DNA of 64,000 nt from assembly GCF_001954275.1 (NCBI RefSeq), contig NZ_MBEU01000053.1, positions 124,001-188,000 on the forward strand, written 5' to 3'. Under the pieces are notes generated by a model that had not been told where the DNA came from, did not search any database, and saw nothing but the letters and a program-made list of their open reading frames with translations. This DNA comes from Mycobacterium sp. IS-836. GTDB lineage: Bacteria; Actinomycetota; Actinomycetes; Mycobacteriales; Mycobacteriaceae. Shown piece by piece: positions 7,365-16,523 of the stretch; the stretch's first letter is position 1; each line of letters begins with the position of its first letter. Made by a program: the position numbers and the translations under genes.

Positions 7365-9797
7365 CTACGGAGGCGGCTGTCCGGGCGCCGCCGGCGGCGG
7401 TGGCGCGAGCAACGGGATCGTGATCGGCGGCAGGCCCGGAATCTCCACCACCTGCGATCCGACCGGCGGCGGCCCGCCTTCCGGCGGCGGCGGCGGAGCC
7501 GGCGGGATGCCGTTGCTGACTTGGATGGTGATGATCGACCCCGGAATCGTTGCGCCGCTTGGCGTCGTTCCGACCACCTCGCCCTGCTTAGCGGTGCTGT
7601 TGACGAAGTTGTTCTGGTCGGCGACCTGGAAACCCGCCTCCTTGATGCGCTGGCGCGCCGCGTCGATGTCCAGGCCGGCGACGCTGGGCACCCGCGACCC
7701 CGGTGACCCGTCGACATAGCGGGGATCGGTGGGCGGCAGTTTCACCTCGCCGAAGCTGTCGGCGATCGGTTTCATCGCCGTGAACCAGGTGCGGGCCGGC
7801 TCGTTACCGCCGTACAGGTCGCCCTCGCCGCAGTGGCGCAGCGGGGCGGAGCACAGGTCCGTCGGCGTGGTCGAGTCGTCGTAGATGTAGTTCGCCGCCG
7901 CGTAGTGGCTGGTGAAGCCCACGAAAGCGGAGGATCGGTGCGCCTCGGTGGTGCCGGTCTTGGCGGACACCGGCAGGTTCCAGCCGGCCGCGCCGGCCGA
8001 ACCGGCCGCCGTGCCGCTGCCGACCGCGTCCTTGCTCATCGCGTTGGCCATCGTGTTGGCCAGGCCCTCGGGCACCACCTGATCGCACGTCTCGGTGGTG
8101 ACGGCCACCTCGTTGCCGTTGCGGTCGATCAGCTTGTCGATCGGGTTCGGCGGGCACCACACGCCCCCAGAGGCCAGCGTGGCCGCGACATTGGACAGCT
8201 CCAACGCATTCACCTCGATCGGGCCGAGCGTGAACGAACCGATGTTCTGCCGCTTGACGAAGTCGGCCAGGCTCTCGTTGCTGTCGGGGTTGTAGTCGCG
8301 GGCGGTGCCCGGGTCGGCGTAGGACCGCAGGCCCAGCTTGATCGCCATGTCCACCGTGCGCGTCACCCCGACCTGCTGGATCAGCTTGGCGAACGCGGTG
8401 TTGGGCGAGGTGGCCAGCGCCTCGGTCACGTTCATCGAGCCCTTGTAGTTGCCGGCGTTGATCACGCACCAGGTGTCCTTGGGGCAGCCCTTGGCCCCAC
8501 CGCTACCCATGCCCTTGGCCTGGAATCGGCCCGGCACCTCGAGCGTGGCGTTGATGCCCATCCCCATGTCCAGCGCCGCGGCCGTCGTGAAGATCTTGAA
8601 GACCGACCCGGCGCCGTCGCCGACCAGCGAGAACGGCTGCGGTCGCATCGTTTCACCGGCGTCGAGGTTGAGGCCGTAGGTGCGGTTGCTGGCCATCGCC
8701 ATCACGTGATGGGAGGTCTTGCCCGGCTGGATCACGCTCATCACACTCGAGATGCCCGGCAGCGTCGGGCTGGCGAACTTGTCGATGGCCGCCTTGACCG
8801 GGATCTGCACGTCCGGGTTGAGCGTGGTGCGGATCAGGTAGCCGCCCCTGGCGACTTGTTCCTTGCTGATCCCGGCGCGAGACAGATACTCCTGCACGTA
8901 GTCGCAGAAGAACGCGCGGTCGCCGGCCGCGATGCAGCCCCGGGGCAGCTCGTTGGGTTGCGGCAAGACTCCCAGCGGCTGGGCCTTGGCGGCGCGCAGG
9001 GCGTCGGCCTCCTGCGGAATGTTCTCGATCATGGTGTCCAGCACCAGGTTCCGCCGGGCCAGCGCGCCATCCGGGTTCGTGTACGGGTTCAGCGTGCTGG
9101 TGGACTGCACCATGCCCGCCAGCAGCGCCGCCTGTTGCCAGTTCAGATCCGACGCGTTGATGCCGAAGTAGGTCTGCGCCGCGTCCTGCACGCCGAACGA
9201 GTTGTTACCGAACGAGACGAGATTGAGGTAGCGGGTCAGGATCTCCGGCTTGGTGAACGTCTTGTCCAGCGTCAGGGCCATCCGGATCTCGCGCAGCTTG
9301 CGGGCCGGGGTGGTCTCGACGGCGGCGCGCTTCTCGGCGTCGGTCTGGGCGGTCACCAGCAGCTGGTAGTTCTTGATGTACTGCTGCTCGATGGTCGAGC
9401 CGCCGCGAGTGTCGACGTCGCCGCGCGCATAGCCGGCCAGCCCGGTCAGCGTGCCTTTCCAGTCCACGCCGGCGTGTTCGGCGAAACGCTTGTCCTCGAT
9501 CGAGACGATCGCCAGCTTCATCGTGTTGGCGATCTTGTCGGTGGGCACCTCGAACCGGCGCTGCGAGTACAGCCAGGCGATCACGTTGCCCTTCGCGTCG
9601 ACCATCGTCGACACCGCGGGCACCTGTCCCTCGACGAGCTGGGCCGAGCCGTTGGCCACCACTTCGGACGCCCGGTTCGACATCAGGCCCACCCCGCCCG
9701 CGAGGGGGAACATCAGCGCGGTCGCGACCACGCTGGCCAGTAAGCAGCACCCCAGAAGCTTGAGAATCGTGAGAACTACCGGGGGGCGCTCTGGCAT
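7365..9797 (-). CDS. ponA2: Bifunctional penicillin-binding protein PonA2 (PBP1-type) with PASTA domain
   Basis: An 810-residue class A PBP that makes peptidoglycan at the outer face of the membrane. One transmembrane helix sits at residues about 8-40. The glycosyltransferase domain follows, with IEDKRFAEHAGVDW carrying the catalytic Glu and RGGSTIEQQYIKN. The transpeptidase domain has the GSVFK active-site serine and the KTGTTE box. One PASTA domain lies near residues 700-770 (PSVAGLDIDAARQRI...), followed by a proline-rich tail. This layout matches M. tuberculosis PonA2 (Rv3682), needed for survival under heat, oxygen limitation and peptidoglycan stress. First gene of a likely operon with the phosphoesterase and cds1, and divergent from whiB4. 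Confidence 0.95.
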   Translation of the reverse strand: MPERPPVVLTILKLLGCCLLASVVATALMFPLAGGVGLMSNRASEVVANGSAQLVEGQVPAVSTMVDAKGNVIAWLYSQRRFEVPTDKIANTMKLAIVSIEDKRFAEHAGVDWKGTLTGLAGYARGDVDTRGGSTIEQQYIKNYQLLVTAQTDAEKRAAVETTPARKLREIRMALTLDKTFTKPEILTRYLNLVSFGNNSFGVQDAAQTYFGINASDLNWQQAALLAGMVQSTSTLNPYTNPDGALARRNLVLDTMIENIPQEADALRAAKAQPLGVLPQPNELPRGCIAAGDRAFFCDYVQEYLSRAGISKEQVARGGYLIRTTLNPDVQIPVKAAIDKFASPTLPGISSVMSVIQPGKTSHHVMAMASNRTYGLNLDAGETMRPQPFSLVGDGAGSVFKIFTTAAALDMGMGINATLEVPGRFQAKGMGSGGAKGCPKDTWCVINAGNYKGSMNVTEALATSPNTAFAKLIQQVGVTRTVDMAIKLGLRSYADPGTARDYNPDSNESLADFVKRQNIGSFTLGPIEVNALELSNVAATLASGGVWCPPNPIDKLIDRNGNEVAVTTETCDQVVPEGLANTMANAMSKDAVGSGTAAGSAGAAGWNLPVSAKTGTTEAHRSSAFVGFTSHYAAANYIYDDSTTPTDLCSAPLRHCGEGDLYGGNEPARTWFTAMKPIADSFGEVKLPPTDPRYVDGSPGSRVPSVAGLDIDAARQRIKEAGFQVADQNNFVNSTAKQGEVVGTTPSGATIPGSIITIQVSNGIPPAPPPPPEGGPPPVGSQVVEIPGLPPITIPLLAPPPPAAPGQPPP

Positions 9798-10159
9798 GCG
9801 TACTACAGTAACGGCCCCCTGTCGCCCGACGTTTCCGTTAATTTGAACCGGCCGCCGAAGCGGGCCGTGACCAGGGAAGTTGATGACCGTCGCCAGCCAA
9901 TATTTTCGGTTGCGTCACGAATCGGGTGCCAAAAGTGGGTACACGACGTTACGTGCAGGCCTATGATTCTGGGCGAGACGGCACGATCGTCCCAAAAAAG
10001 TGTTATGAGACTGTTGCGCAATTGGCACCTGACCACCTAACTTAGACACACGGTGAGATGCAGGTAACACCGAAACTCACAGTGTGGCGTAGATCGCAGC
10101 AGGGGTCTGCACCCGAGGGAGGCGGTCGCGAATTGCGACCGGGAGGAAGGGAACAGCTC
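9798..10159. other. ponA2-whiB4 divergent intergenic region
   Basis: These 362 bases separate the divergent ponA2 and whiB4 genes and hold no convincing gene. The right part is less GC-rich than its surroundings and carries a promoter-like element for whiB4 (listed separately). A purine-rich GGGAGGAAGGGA just before the whiB4 GTG is a strong ribosome-binding site. I saw no palindromic operator of clear quality. Confidence 0.7.
10014..10043 (+). promoter_or_regulatory. Putative whiB4 promoter
   Basis: TTGCGC at 10014-10019 and TAACTT at 10038-10043 are spaced by 18 bases, fitting a housekeeping mycobacterial promoter (TANNNT -10). Transcription would start near 10050, leaving about a 110-base leader before the whiB4 GTG. 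Prediction by eye only. Confidence 0.4.
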
Positions 10160-10510
10160 GTGTCAGTAACACGACCGGCCGCGCGTCGGACGAACATCGC
10201 GGCTGCACAGGGGGTATTACGTAGCGTTGACGCGGAAGAGCGGATTGCCTGGGTGTCCAAGGCACTCTGCCGGACAACCGATCCGGACGAACTGTTCGTC
10301 CGCGGCGCCGCCCAGCGCAAGGCCGCAGTGATCTGCCGTCACTGCCCGGTAATGCAGGAGTGCGGTGCCGACGCGCTCGATAACAAGGTCGAGTTCGGAG
10401 TGTGGGGCGGCATGACCGAGCGTCAGCGCCGAGCTCTGCTCAAGCAGCACCCCGAGGTCGTCTCCTGGTCGGATTTCTTCGACAAGCGCAGGAGTCGCGG
10501 CGTCGGCTGA
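10160..10510 (+). CDS. whiB4: Redox-responsive Fe-S transcription regulator WhiB4
   Basis: A 116-residue Wbl protein. The four cluster ligands are Cys37, Cys59, Cys62 and Cys68 (C-x21-C-x2-C-x5-C), followed by the G(V/I)WGG turn and a basic tail (RQRRALLKQ) that contacts DNA. The GTG at 10160 was chosen because it follows GGGAGGAAGG and gives the SVTRPAARRTN start seen in M. tuberculosis WhiB4 (Rv3681c); the frame is open further upstream but not needed. WhiB4 senses oxygen and oxidants through its 4Fe-4S cluster and in apo form condenses and represses DNA, tuning antioxidant genes and beta-lactam tolerance. Placement opposite ponA2 fits that last link. Confidence 0.95.
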   Translation: MSVTRPAARRTNIAAAQGVLRSVDAEERIAWVSKALCRTTDPDELFVRGAAQRKAAVICRHCPVMQECGADALDNKVEFGVWGGMTERQRRALLKQHPEVVSWSDFFDKRRSRGVG

Positions 10511-10537
10511 CTCTCCGGCACCGACAAATAGGCCGCC

Positions 10538-10564
10538 GGCTACTCGGGCCGCTCCCGGGTAGCC
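10538..10564 (+). terminator. Hairpin downstream of whiB4
   Basis: GGCTACTCGGG (10538-10548) pairs with CCCGGGTAGCC (10554-10564) with one mismatch across a 5-base loop. It starts 27 bases after the whiB4 stop. There is no T-run, as is common for mycobacterial terminators, so termination is a likely but unproven role. Confidence 0.45.
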
Positions 10565-10756
10565 CACCGCCCGCCAGGCTCGCTCATCATTACGGTTCTG
10601 TTACAGCGCAGGATGCCAGCGTTTATTGGGCCGTGTCCAATATGAAGTGGCTTGTGCGCAATAAGGATTCGCCAGCTACAACTGACCCGTGTCAAATAGG
10701 CCGGCTGGGCCGGAAGCGGGTCTAAACCACGCGTTTAGGGTTGCGGGAGCCGCTAT

Positions 10757-11908
10757 TTATCGTGCCGCCGCGAGCCCGTTGCCGGCCGCAGTGATCTGAT
10801 CGGCGAGCGCCCGCAGGGCCTCCAGATCCGAAACATCGAACGGCAGCGACGGCACCCCGATGACCGGCACGTGCGGGTTGGCTCCGGTGAAACGGGACAG
10901 CAGCCGGATCTCGCGCTTGGCGGTTTGGGCGCGATCGGCATGGATTTGCAGGATGGCCGCGGCCAGCGAAGCGGCCTCGGAGTCCGCCTCCGTCTCCAGC
11001 GTTTCGCGTCCGTCGATCGCCCGCTCCGCGGGCAAAGAGCACAACGTCGGGTGGGTGCGGTTCAAGACCAGCCCCGCGAGCGGCATGCCCTCCTGCGAAA
11101 GCCGATCGACGAAGAAGGATGCCTCGCGCAGCGCGTCCGGCTCGGCCGCGGATACCACCACGAACTGCGTGCCGCGCCTCTTCAGCAGGGCATACGTGCG
11201 GTCCGCCTTCTCGCGGAACCCGCCGAACGTGGCGTCCAGCGATTGCACGAACGCCGCCGCGTCGGCCAGCATTTGCGAGCCGAGCACGGTCGACAGCGCC
11301 TTCATCGCCAAACTCATCGCGCCGGTCACCAGCCGCCCGATGCCCCGGCCGGGCGCCAGCAGCAGTCGCCACAGCCGGCTGTCCATGAAGCTGCCCAGCC
11401 GTTTCGGCGCATCCAAGAAATCCAGCGCGTTGCGCGACGGGGGAGTGTCGACCACGACCAGGTCCCACCGGTCCTGGCTCAGCAGTTGACCGAGCTTCTC
11501 CATCGCCATGTACTCCTGCGTCCCGGCGAGCGAGGTGGCGACCGTCTGATAGAACTGGTTGTCCAGAATGGCTTGTGCCCGATCAGGTCCGGAGTATTGG
11601 ACCACCATCTCGTCGAAGGTGCGGCGCATGTCCAGCATCATCGCGTGCAGCTCACCGGTGACTTCGGGCGCGAGCGCCACCCGCTGCGGCGTGTTGCCGA
11701 GGTCGTTCACACCCAACGCCTGCGCCAACCGCTTGGCCGGGTCGATCGTCAAAACGCATACGGTGCGGCCATATTCGGCCGCACGCAACGCCATCGCGGC
11801 CGCGGTGGTGGTCTTGCCCACGCCGCCGGCGCCGCAGCACACCACCACCCGGTTGGAGGTGTCGGCCAGGATGGCAGCCATATCAAGAGTTTTGGGCGTG
11901 ACACTCAT
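10757..11908 (-). CDS. bagB: ArsA/Get3-like ATPase BagB
   Basis: A 383-residue ATPase of the ArsA/Get3 family. The deviant Walker [16 protein letters not shown] sits near residues 25-40, with [15 protein letters not shown] as the switch II/Walker B region. It matches M. tuberculosis Rv3680, one half of the BagA/BagB pair of Get3 homologues that assemble together and protect cells against nitrosative and glycerol-derived metabolic stress. No arsenite pump gene is near, arguing against arsenic transport. Its ATG overlaps the bagA stop by 4 bases (11905-11908), so BagA and BagB are made together. The gene name rests on my memory of the literature. Confidence 0.88.
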   Translation of the reverse strand: MSVTPKTLDMAAILADTSNRVVVCCGAGGVGKTTTAAAMALRAAEYGRTVCVLTIDPAKRLAQALGVNDLGNTPQRVALAPEVTGELHAMMLDMRRTFDEMVVQYSGPDRAQAILDNQFYQTVATSLAGTQEYMAMEKLGQLLSQDRWDLVVVDTPPSRNALDFLDAPKRLGSFMDSRLWRLLLAPGRGIGRLVTGAMSLAMKALSTVLGSQMLADAAAFVQSLDATFGGFREKADRTYALLKRRGTQFVVVSAAEPDALREASFFVDRLSQEGMPLAGLVLNRTHPTLCSLPAERAIDGRETLETEADSEAASLAAAILQIHADRAQTAKREIRLLSRFTGANPHVPVIGVPSLPFDVSDLEALRALADQITAAGNGLAAAR

Positions 11909-12930
11909 CGAACCCCCTGTTGCGCAAGCGATTCCGAAAGTTCGTACAGGCTCCCGAGGTCTACGCCGTCGGAGATCGCCGGCAGTTCCAGCCGGGGGAC
12001 GTTCAACGCGTCGAGCTGTTGCGCGGTCTCGGCGCGCGCTGCGATCCGCGTCGCGTGTTGGATGGTTTCGGTCAGCAGACCGGCGAAATCGGTGTCGCTG
12101 AGCTTGATTCCGGCCATCTCGAGCCCGGCCCGCACCGAATCCACGTCGACGTCACCCTCGGCGGCCTTGGCCAGGTCGCGGGGCTCCAGATACGACGGGA
12201 TGTTCCGATTGACGATCACGCTGCCGATCGGCAGCCCCATCTCCGCGAGCTCTTCGATGGCCTCCATCGTTTCCTGCACCGGCAGCGCTTCGAGCAGGGT
12301 GACCAGGTGGATGGCGGTTTGGTCGGAGTGCAGCAACCGCACCACGCCCTCGCTCTGCGAGTGCACCGGCCCGCCCTTGGCCAGGTCCGACACCGCCTTG
12401 GTGACGTCGAGGAAACGGGCGATGCGGCCGGTCGGCGGCGCGTCGACGACGATCGCGTCGTAGACCGGGTTCTTAGACCCCTTGTCCTGGCGGACGACAG
12501 CCTCCTTGATCTTGCCGGTGAGCAGCACGTCGCGCAGACCGGGCGCGATCGTCGTCGCGAACTCGATCGCACCGATCCGGCGCATCGCCCGGCCCGCGAT
12601 GCCGAGGTTGTAGAACATGTCGAGGTATTCCAGGAACGCGGCTTCGATGTCGATGGCCAGCGCGTTGACCTGACCGCCGCGTTCGGCGCTCGCGATCTTC
12701 AGCTCTTGATAGGGCAGGGGCGGGACGTCGAAAAGTTGCGCAATCCCTTGGCGCCCTTCGACTTCCACGAGGAGGACCTTGCGGCCCCCCGCCGCCAGGG
12801 TCAGTGCCAGCGCGGCCGCGATCGTCGACTTACCCGTGCCGCCCTTGCCGGTCACAAAATGCAAGCGGGCCTTGGACAGGCGCGCCGGCCAGCCGACGGA
12901 GCTACCGCTGCCAGGTGTGGTTGCCACCAT
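11905..12930 (-). CDS. bagA: ArsA/Get3-like ATPase BagA
   Basis: A 341-residue partner of BagB. Its Walker A is the full Get3-type [16 protein letters not shown] near residue 30 with the signature lysine before GG, and [21 protein letters not shown] is the switch II/Walker B region. It corresponds to M. tuberculosis Rv3679. Family proteins are dimers that change shape with ATP to hold hydrophobic clients; the mycobacterial client is not settled. It is the first gene of the two-gene operon and is divergent from the small DUF4177 gene, separated by 67 bases. Confidence 0.88.
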   Translation of the reverse strand: MVATTPGSGSSVGWPARLSKARLHFVTGKGGTGKSTIAAALALTLAAGGRKVLLVEVEGRQGIAQLFDVPPLPYQELKIASAERGGQVNALAIDIEAAFLEYLDMFYNLGIAGRAMRRIGAIEFATTIAPGLRDVLLTGKIKEAVVRQDKGSKNPVYDAIVVDAPPTGRIARFLDVTKAVSDLAKGGPVHSQSEGVVRLLHSDQTAIHLVTLLEALPVQETMEAIEELAEMGLPIGSVIVNRNIPSYLEPRDLAKAAEGDVDVDSVRAGLEMAGIKLSDTDFAGLLTETIQHATRIAARAETAQQLDALNVPRLELPAISDGVDLGSLYELSESLAQQGVR

Positions 12931-12997
12931 CGCATGCTAGCCCGAGCAATGCTCGGGCTGACCAGAGCCGTTCAGGTCCGACCGATAAGCTCGCGGC

Positions 12998-13153
12998 ATG
13001 AGCCAGGCATGGGAGTACGTGACCGTTCCGCTGCTGACGCACGCCACCAAACAGATCCTCGACCAGTGGGGCGAAGACGGGTGGGAGCTGGTGGCGGTGC
13101 TGCCGGGGCCCACCGGTGAGCAGCACGTCGCGTATCTGAAGCGTCCCAAATAA
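12998..13153 (+). CDS. DUF4177 micro-protein (51 residues)
   Basis: A 51-residue gene reading MSQAWEYVTVPLL... to ...YLKRPK then TAA. WEYVTVP at the start and GWELVAVLPG in the middle are the conserved core of DUF4177 proteins, small beta-rich proteins of unknown role. Gene order and length match M. tuberculosis Rv3678A. It lies 13 bases before the RidA gene on the same strand, so the two are likely co-transcribed. Confidence 0.85.
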   Translation: MSQAWEYVTVPLLTHATKQILDQWGEDGWELVAVLPGPTGEQHVAYLKRPK

Positions 13154-13166
13154 AGGGCCCGCGTTC

Positions 13167-13622
13167 ATGACCGCATCGGCCCGGCTCGGCCAGCTCGGCG
13201 TCACGCTTCCACAGGTGGTTGCGCCGCTGGCCGCCTATGTTCCGGCGGTGCGCACCGGCAACCTGGTCTATACCGCGGGGCAGCTGCCGATGGAGGCCGG
13301 CAAGCTCGCGCGCACCGGCAAGGTCGGCGCGGAGATCACCCCCGATGAGGGCAAGGCGTTGGCGCGCCTCTGCGCGCTCAACGCGCTGGCCGCGGTGGAC
13401 TCGCTGGTCGGCATCGATGCGGTGACCCGGGTGGTCAAGGTTGTCGGGTTCGTCGCGTCCGCTTCCGGTTTCCACGGCCAGCCCGGCGTGATCAACGGGG
13501 CCTCGGAGCTGCTCGCCGAGGTGTTCGGCGACAACGGCGCGCACGCGCGGTCCGCGGTCGGCGTCGCCGAGCTGCCCCTGGATGCGCCGGTGGAAGTCGA
13601 GTTGATCGTGGAGGTCGGCTAA
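13167..13622 (+). CDS. RidA/YjgF-family protein
   Basis: A 151-residue protein of the RidA (YjgF/YER057c/UK114) family, corresponding to M. tuberculosis Rv3678c. Typical features are YVPAVRTGNLVYTAGQLPM at residues 22-42, ALNALAAVDSLVG, and ASASGFHGQPGVINGASELLAEVFG. RidA proteins hydrolyse reactive enamine/imine intermediates released by PLP enzymes. This member lacks the arginine-containing C-terminal VE(I)E(C)xA pattern of classical deaminases and belongs to a longer subgroup, so deaminase activity is uncertain. It precedes the metallo-hydrolase gene by 5 bases. Confidence 0.86.
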   Translation: MTASARLGQLGVTLPQVVAPLAAYVPAVRTGNLVYTAGQLPMEAGKLARTGKVGAEITPDEGKALARLCALNALAAVDSLVGIDAVTRVVKVVGFVASASGFHGQPGVINGASELLAEVFGDNGAHARSAVGVAELPLDAPVEVELIVEVG

Positions 13623-13627
13623 CGACC

Positions 13628-14422
13628 GTGACCGAGGCTGCTGCGTCGTTGAGCCATCCCGCATACGGCAGGTTGCGGGCGGTCACCGACACTGCCTCGG
13701 TCCTGCTGGCCGACAACCCCGGCTTGCTGACGCTGGAGGGCACGAACACCTGGGTGTTGCGCGGCCCGCGCAGCGACGAGCTGGTGATCGTCGACCCGGG
13801 GCCCGACGACGATCAGCACATCGACAACATCGCCGCGCTGGGCCGCGTCGCGTTGGTACTGATCAGTCATCGCCACGGCGACCACACCGACGGCATCGAC
13901 AAGCTGGTCGAGCGGACCGGCGCCGTCGTGCGCTCGGCGGGCAGCGGGTTTCTGCGCGGCCTCGGCGGTGAGCTGACCGACGGCGAGGTGATCGATGCGG
14001 CCGGCCTGAAGATCACCGTGCTGGCGACCCCGGGGCATACCGCCGATTCGATGTCGTTCCTGCTCGACGACGCCGTGCTGACCGCGGACACCGTGCTGGG
14101 CCGCGGCACCACCGTCATCGACAAGGAAGACGGCAGCCTGGCCGACTACCTGGAAACGCTGCGGCGGCTGCGTGGCCTGGGCCGGCGTGCCGTGTTGCCC
14201 GGGCACGGACCGAATCTGGCCGACCTGGAGACCGTCGCCGCCGGCTACTTGATGCATCGCCACGAGCGCCTCGAGCAGGTGCGCGCCGCGCTGTGGGACC
14301 TCGGCGAGGAGGCGACGACGCGCGAGATCGTCGAATACGTCTACGTCGACGTCGACGAGAAGCTCTGGGACGCGGCCGAATGGTCGGTTCAGGCGCAACT
14401 GGACTATCTGCGCCGAGACTGA
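13628..14422 (+). CDS. Metallo-beta-lactamase-fold hydrolase
   Basis: A 264-residue MBL-fold enzyme, matching M. tuberculosis Rv3677c. The zinc motif is SHRHGDHTDGID (HxHxDH), with later ligands in TPGHTADS, LTADTVLG and LPGHGP. A C-terminal winged-helix-like segment (EEATTREIVEYVYVDVDEKLWDAAEWSV...) makes it resemble LACTB2, an RNA endonuclease-like MBL protein, more than true beta-lactamases. GTG start at 13628, 5 bases after the RidA stop, indicates a shared transcript. Substrate is unknown; hydrolysis of a thioester or RNA is possible. Confidence 0.88.
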   Translation: MTEAAASLSHPAYGRLRAVTDTASVLLADNPGLLTLEGTNTWVLRGPRSDELVIVDPGPDDDQHIDNIAALGRVALVLISHRHGDHTDGIDKLVERTGAVVRSAGSGFLRGLGGELTDGEVIDAAGLKITVLATPGHTADSMSFLLDDAVLTADTVLGRGTTVIDKEDGSLADYLETLRRLRGLGRRAVLPGHGPNLADLETVAAGYLMHRHERLEQVRAALWDLGEEATTREIVEYVYVDVDEKLWDAAEWSVQAQLDYLRRD

Positions 14423-14429
14423 CTACCTA

Positions 14430-14492
14430 CGTCGAGACTGTAATTTTGCAGAAGAAGTGCGAGTAGAGGCCTGCAAAATTACAGGCTCGACG
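14430..14492. repeat. Long inverted repeat between convergent genes
   Basis: Two 22-base arms, 14430-14451 and 14471-14492, are reverse complements with one mismatch and enclose a 19-base loop. The AT-rich inner ends of the arms read TGTAATTTTGCAG and CTGCAAAATTACA. It fills almost all of the gap between the MBL gene and crp, which converge here. It could be a two-way terminator, a REP-like or MITE-like dispersed element, or both. Confidence 0.85.
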
Positions 14493-14501
14493 CAAACGCG
14501 C

Positions 14502-15176
14502 TTAGCGGGCGCGGCGGGCCAGCCGTTCGGAGTCCGAAATCAGCACGCTCTTGCCCTCCAGCCGGATCCAGCCGCGGTGGGCGAAATCGGCGAGCGCCTT
14601 GTTCACGGTCTCCCGGGAGGCGCCGACCAGCTGGGCGATCTCCTCCTGCGTCAGGTCATGGGTGACCCGCATCGCGCCACCCTCCTGCGTGCCGAAACGC
14701 TGCGCGAGCTGCAGCAGCTGCTTGGCCACCCGGCCGGGCACGTCGGTGAAGATGAGGTCGGCCAGATTGTTGTTGGTCCGCCGCAACCGCCGGGCCAGCA
14801 CCCGCAACAGCTGCTCGGCGATCTCCGGGCGGTCGGCGATCCAGGCCCGCAGCGCGTCGCGGTCCATCGACACCGCGCGCACCTCGGTGATCGTCGTCGC
14901 GCTGGAAGTCCGTGGCCCCGGGTCGAAGATCGACAATTCGCCGAACATGTCCGACGGGCCCATGATCGTCAGCAGGTTCTCCCGGCCGTCCGGTGAGCGG
15001 CGCCCGATCTTGACCTTCCCCGCGACAATGATGTACAGCCGATCGCCCGGCTCCCCTTCTGCGAAAACCGTGTGCCCACGGGGGAAGTCGACGGGTTGGA
15101 GCTGCTTGGTCAGTGCGGTGACCGCGCCAGGCTCAACCCCTTGGAAGATTCCTGCCCTTGCCAGGATCTCGTCCAC
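14502..15176 (-). CDS. crp: cAMP receptor protein Crp
   Basis: A 224-residue CRP/FNR-family activator, nearly identical in my memory to M. tuberculosis Crp (Rv3676). The N-terminal cyclic-nucleotide domain (about 1-115) holds the phosphate-binding cassette [19 protein letters not shown] long dimer helix follows (about 116-145), then a winged helix-turn-helix with [24 protein letters not shown]. It binds TGTGA-N6-TCACA-type sites and controls genes such as whiB1 and rpfA. An Rv3645-like adenylate cyclase able to supply its ligand is encoded at 44090-45844. The gene stands alone, with the inverted repeat just past its stop. Confidence 0.96.
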   Translation of the reverse strand: MDEILARAGIFQGVEPGAVTALTKQLQPVDFPRGHTVFAEGEPGDRLYIIVAGKVKIGRRSPDGRENLLTIMGPSDMFGELSIFDPGPRTSSATTITEVRAVSMDRDALRAWIADRPEIAEQLLRVLARRLRRTNNNLADLIFTDVPGRVAKQLLQLAQRFGTQEGGAMRVTHDLTQEEIAQLVGASRETVNKALADFAHRGWIRLEGKSVLISDSERLARRAR

Positions 15177-15275
15177 GTTGCCTCTTCAGCTTTCCAACGA
15201 TGTGATATCGGCAGGCCAACCGCTTGCCCGTGTGACGAGTCTAGAGGTTAGGCCTATGTGTCCAACGTGCCAACG

Positions 15276-15677
15276 CTACACACGATTGACGTGTCTAGTC
15301 CCCCTAAATTGCGGATTGACGCGCGAATGCGTTCGTATTTGTGCCGGCAACCGGGCCTCGCCAGCGTCTGCGGCGGCCCTGGCAAAGATCACCTCGGCCC
15401 GATGCCTGCCGACGTGCGATGCCTCGGACGGAGATTGGGCGAGCTGCTGGGCCTGGCGTCGATGCAGGTAATCCAGCGCCTCCGGCATACCCTCGCGGGC
15501 CAGCGTGTGCACGTCTACGGCCTCCGCGTACGCGAGAAACTCGTCGACGTCGGTCGTCGTGACCGTGTTGTGGGCGACCTCGGTTTCCAGCCGCCCCAAA
15601 CCGAGCGTCGCAAGCATCAAAAGCCCGGGAACGCAGGCCACCAGCAACCACGACACAAGGAGAGTAAACATGTCCAA
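15276..15677 (-). CDS. Small membrane-anchored protein (Rv3675-like)
   Basis: A 133-residue protein with one strong N-terminal helix (about residues 4-27, LLVSWLLVACVPGLLMLATLGL) and a hydrophilic remainder with two predicted helices (43-66 and 68-110). The segment TTTDVDEFLAYAEAVDVHTLAREGMPEALDYLHRRQ looks like a cytoplasmic helical hairpin. It occupies the Rv3675 position between crp and nth. Function is unknown. It is divergent from nth with about 38 bases between starts. Confidence 0.72.
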   Translation of the reverse strand: MDMFTLLVSWLLVACVPGLLMLATLGLGRLETEVAHNTVTTTDVDEFLAYAEAVDVHTLAREGMPEALDYLHRRQAQQLAQSPSEASHVGRHRAEVIFARAAADAGEARLPAQIRTHSRVNPQFRGTRHVNRV

Positions 15678-15715
15678 GGTCTCAGCGAGATCACGAAATC
15701 AGTACTCTGTCGTAG

Positions 15716-16513
15716 GTGACAGTGGCAAAGCCGTCCGCACGCTCCAAGTCCACCCAATCCACCCCCGGCGCCGCCCTGGCCCGGCGCTGGTCCGACGAAA
15801 CCCGAACCGGGTTGGTGCGACGCGCCCGCCGGATGAATCGTGCACTGGCGCAAGCGTTTCCGGATGCGCACTGCGAACTGGATTTCACCTCGCCGCTGGA
15901 GTTGACGGTGGCCACTATCCTCTCGGCGCAGAGCACCGACAAACGGGTGAATCTGACGACGCCCGCGTTGTTCAAGCGATACCGCTCCGCGCTTGATTAT
16001 GCGCAGGCCGACCGGGCCGAACTGGAAGCCCTCATCCGTCCCACCGGCTTCTTCCGCAACAAGGCGACATCGCTCATGGGCCTCGGGCAGGCCCTGGTGG
16101 AACGGTTCGACGGCGAGGTGCCGTCGACCATGGCCGAGCTGGTGACGCTGCCCGGGGTGGGGCGCAAAACCGCCAACGTCATCCTGGGCAACGCCTTCGG
16201 CATCCCCGGAATCACCGTCGACACCCACTTCGCGCGGCTGGTCAGCAGGTGGCGCTGGACCGACGAAAAGGATCCGGTCAAGATCGAGCACGCGGTCGGC
16301 GACCTCATTCCGCGCGACGAGTGGACCATGCTGAGCCACCGGGTGATCTTCCACGGCCGCCGGGTGTGCCACGCCCGCAAACCGGCGTGCGGGGTCTGCG
16401 TGCTCGCCAAGGACTGCCCCTCCTTCGGCCTCGGCCCCACCGAACCGCTGCTCGCCGCGCCCCTGGTGCAGGGCCCGGAAACCGAGCACTTGCTGGCACT
16501 GGCCGGGCTGTAA
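15716..16513 (+). CDS. nth: Endonuclease III (DNA glycosylase/AP lyase)
   Basis: A 265-residue base-excision repair enzyme that removes oxidised pyrimidines and cuts AP sites. It has the helix-hairpin-helix [17 protein letters not shown] with the catalytic Lys, GITVDTHF with the catalytic Asp, and the 4Fe-4S loop C-x6-C-x2-C-x5-C in [17 protein letters not shown]. It matches M. tuberculosis Nth (Rv3674c, 245 residues); about 20 extra N-terminal residues come from the GTG at 15716, and a GTG at 15722 is an alternative. First gene of a plus-strand run with the thioredoxin-like, Nudix and marP genes. Confidence 0.94.
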   Translation: MTVAKPSARSKSTQSTPGAALARRWSDETRTGLVRRARRMNRALAQAFPDAHCELDFTSPLELTVATILSAQSTDKRVNLTTPALFKRYRSALDYAQADRAELEALIRPTGFFRNKATSLMGLGQALVERFDGEVPSTMAELVTLPGVGRKTANVILGNAFGIPGITVDTHFARLVSRWRWTDEKDPVKIEHAVGDLIPRDEWTMLSHRVIFHGRRVCHARKPACGVCVLAKDCPSFGLGPTEPLLAAPLVQGPETEHLLALAGL

Positions 16514-16523
16514 ATCAAGGCCG

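Noticed and set aside
7833..9743. A 636-codon open frame on the plus strand opposite ponA2
   Set aside because: It is fully antisense to ponA2, rich in Arg, Gly, His and Val as expected for the complement of a high-GC gene, and contains no domain.
13628..14422. True beta-lactamase
   Set aside because: The HxHxDH motif is present, but the C-terminal helical extension and lack of a signal peptide fit LACTB2-like cytoplasmic hydrolases.
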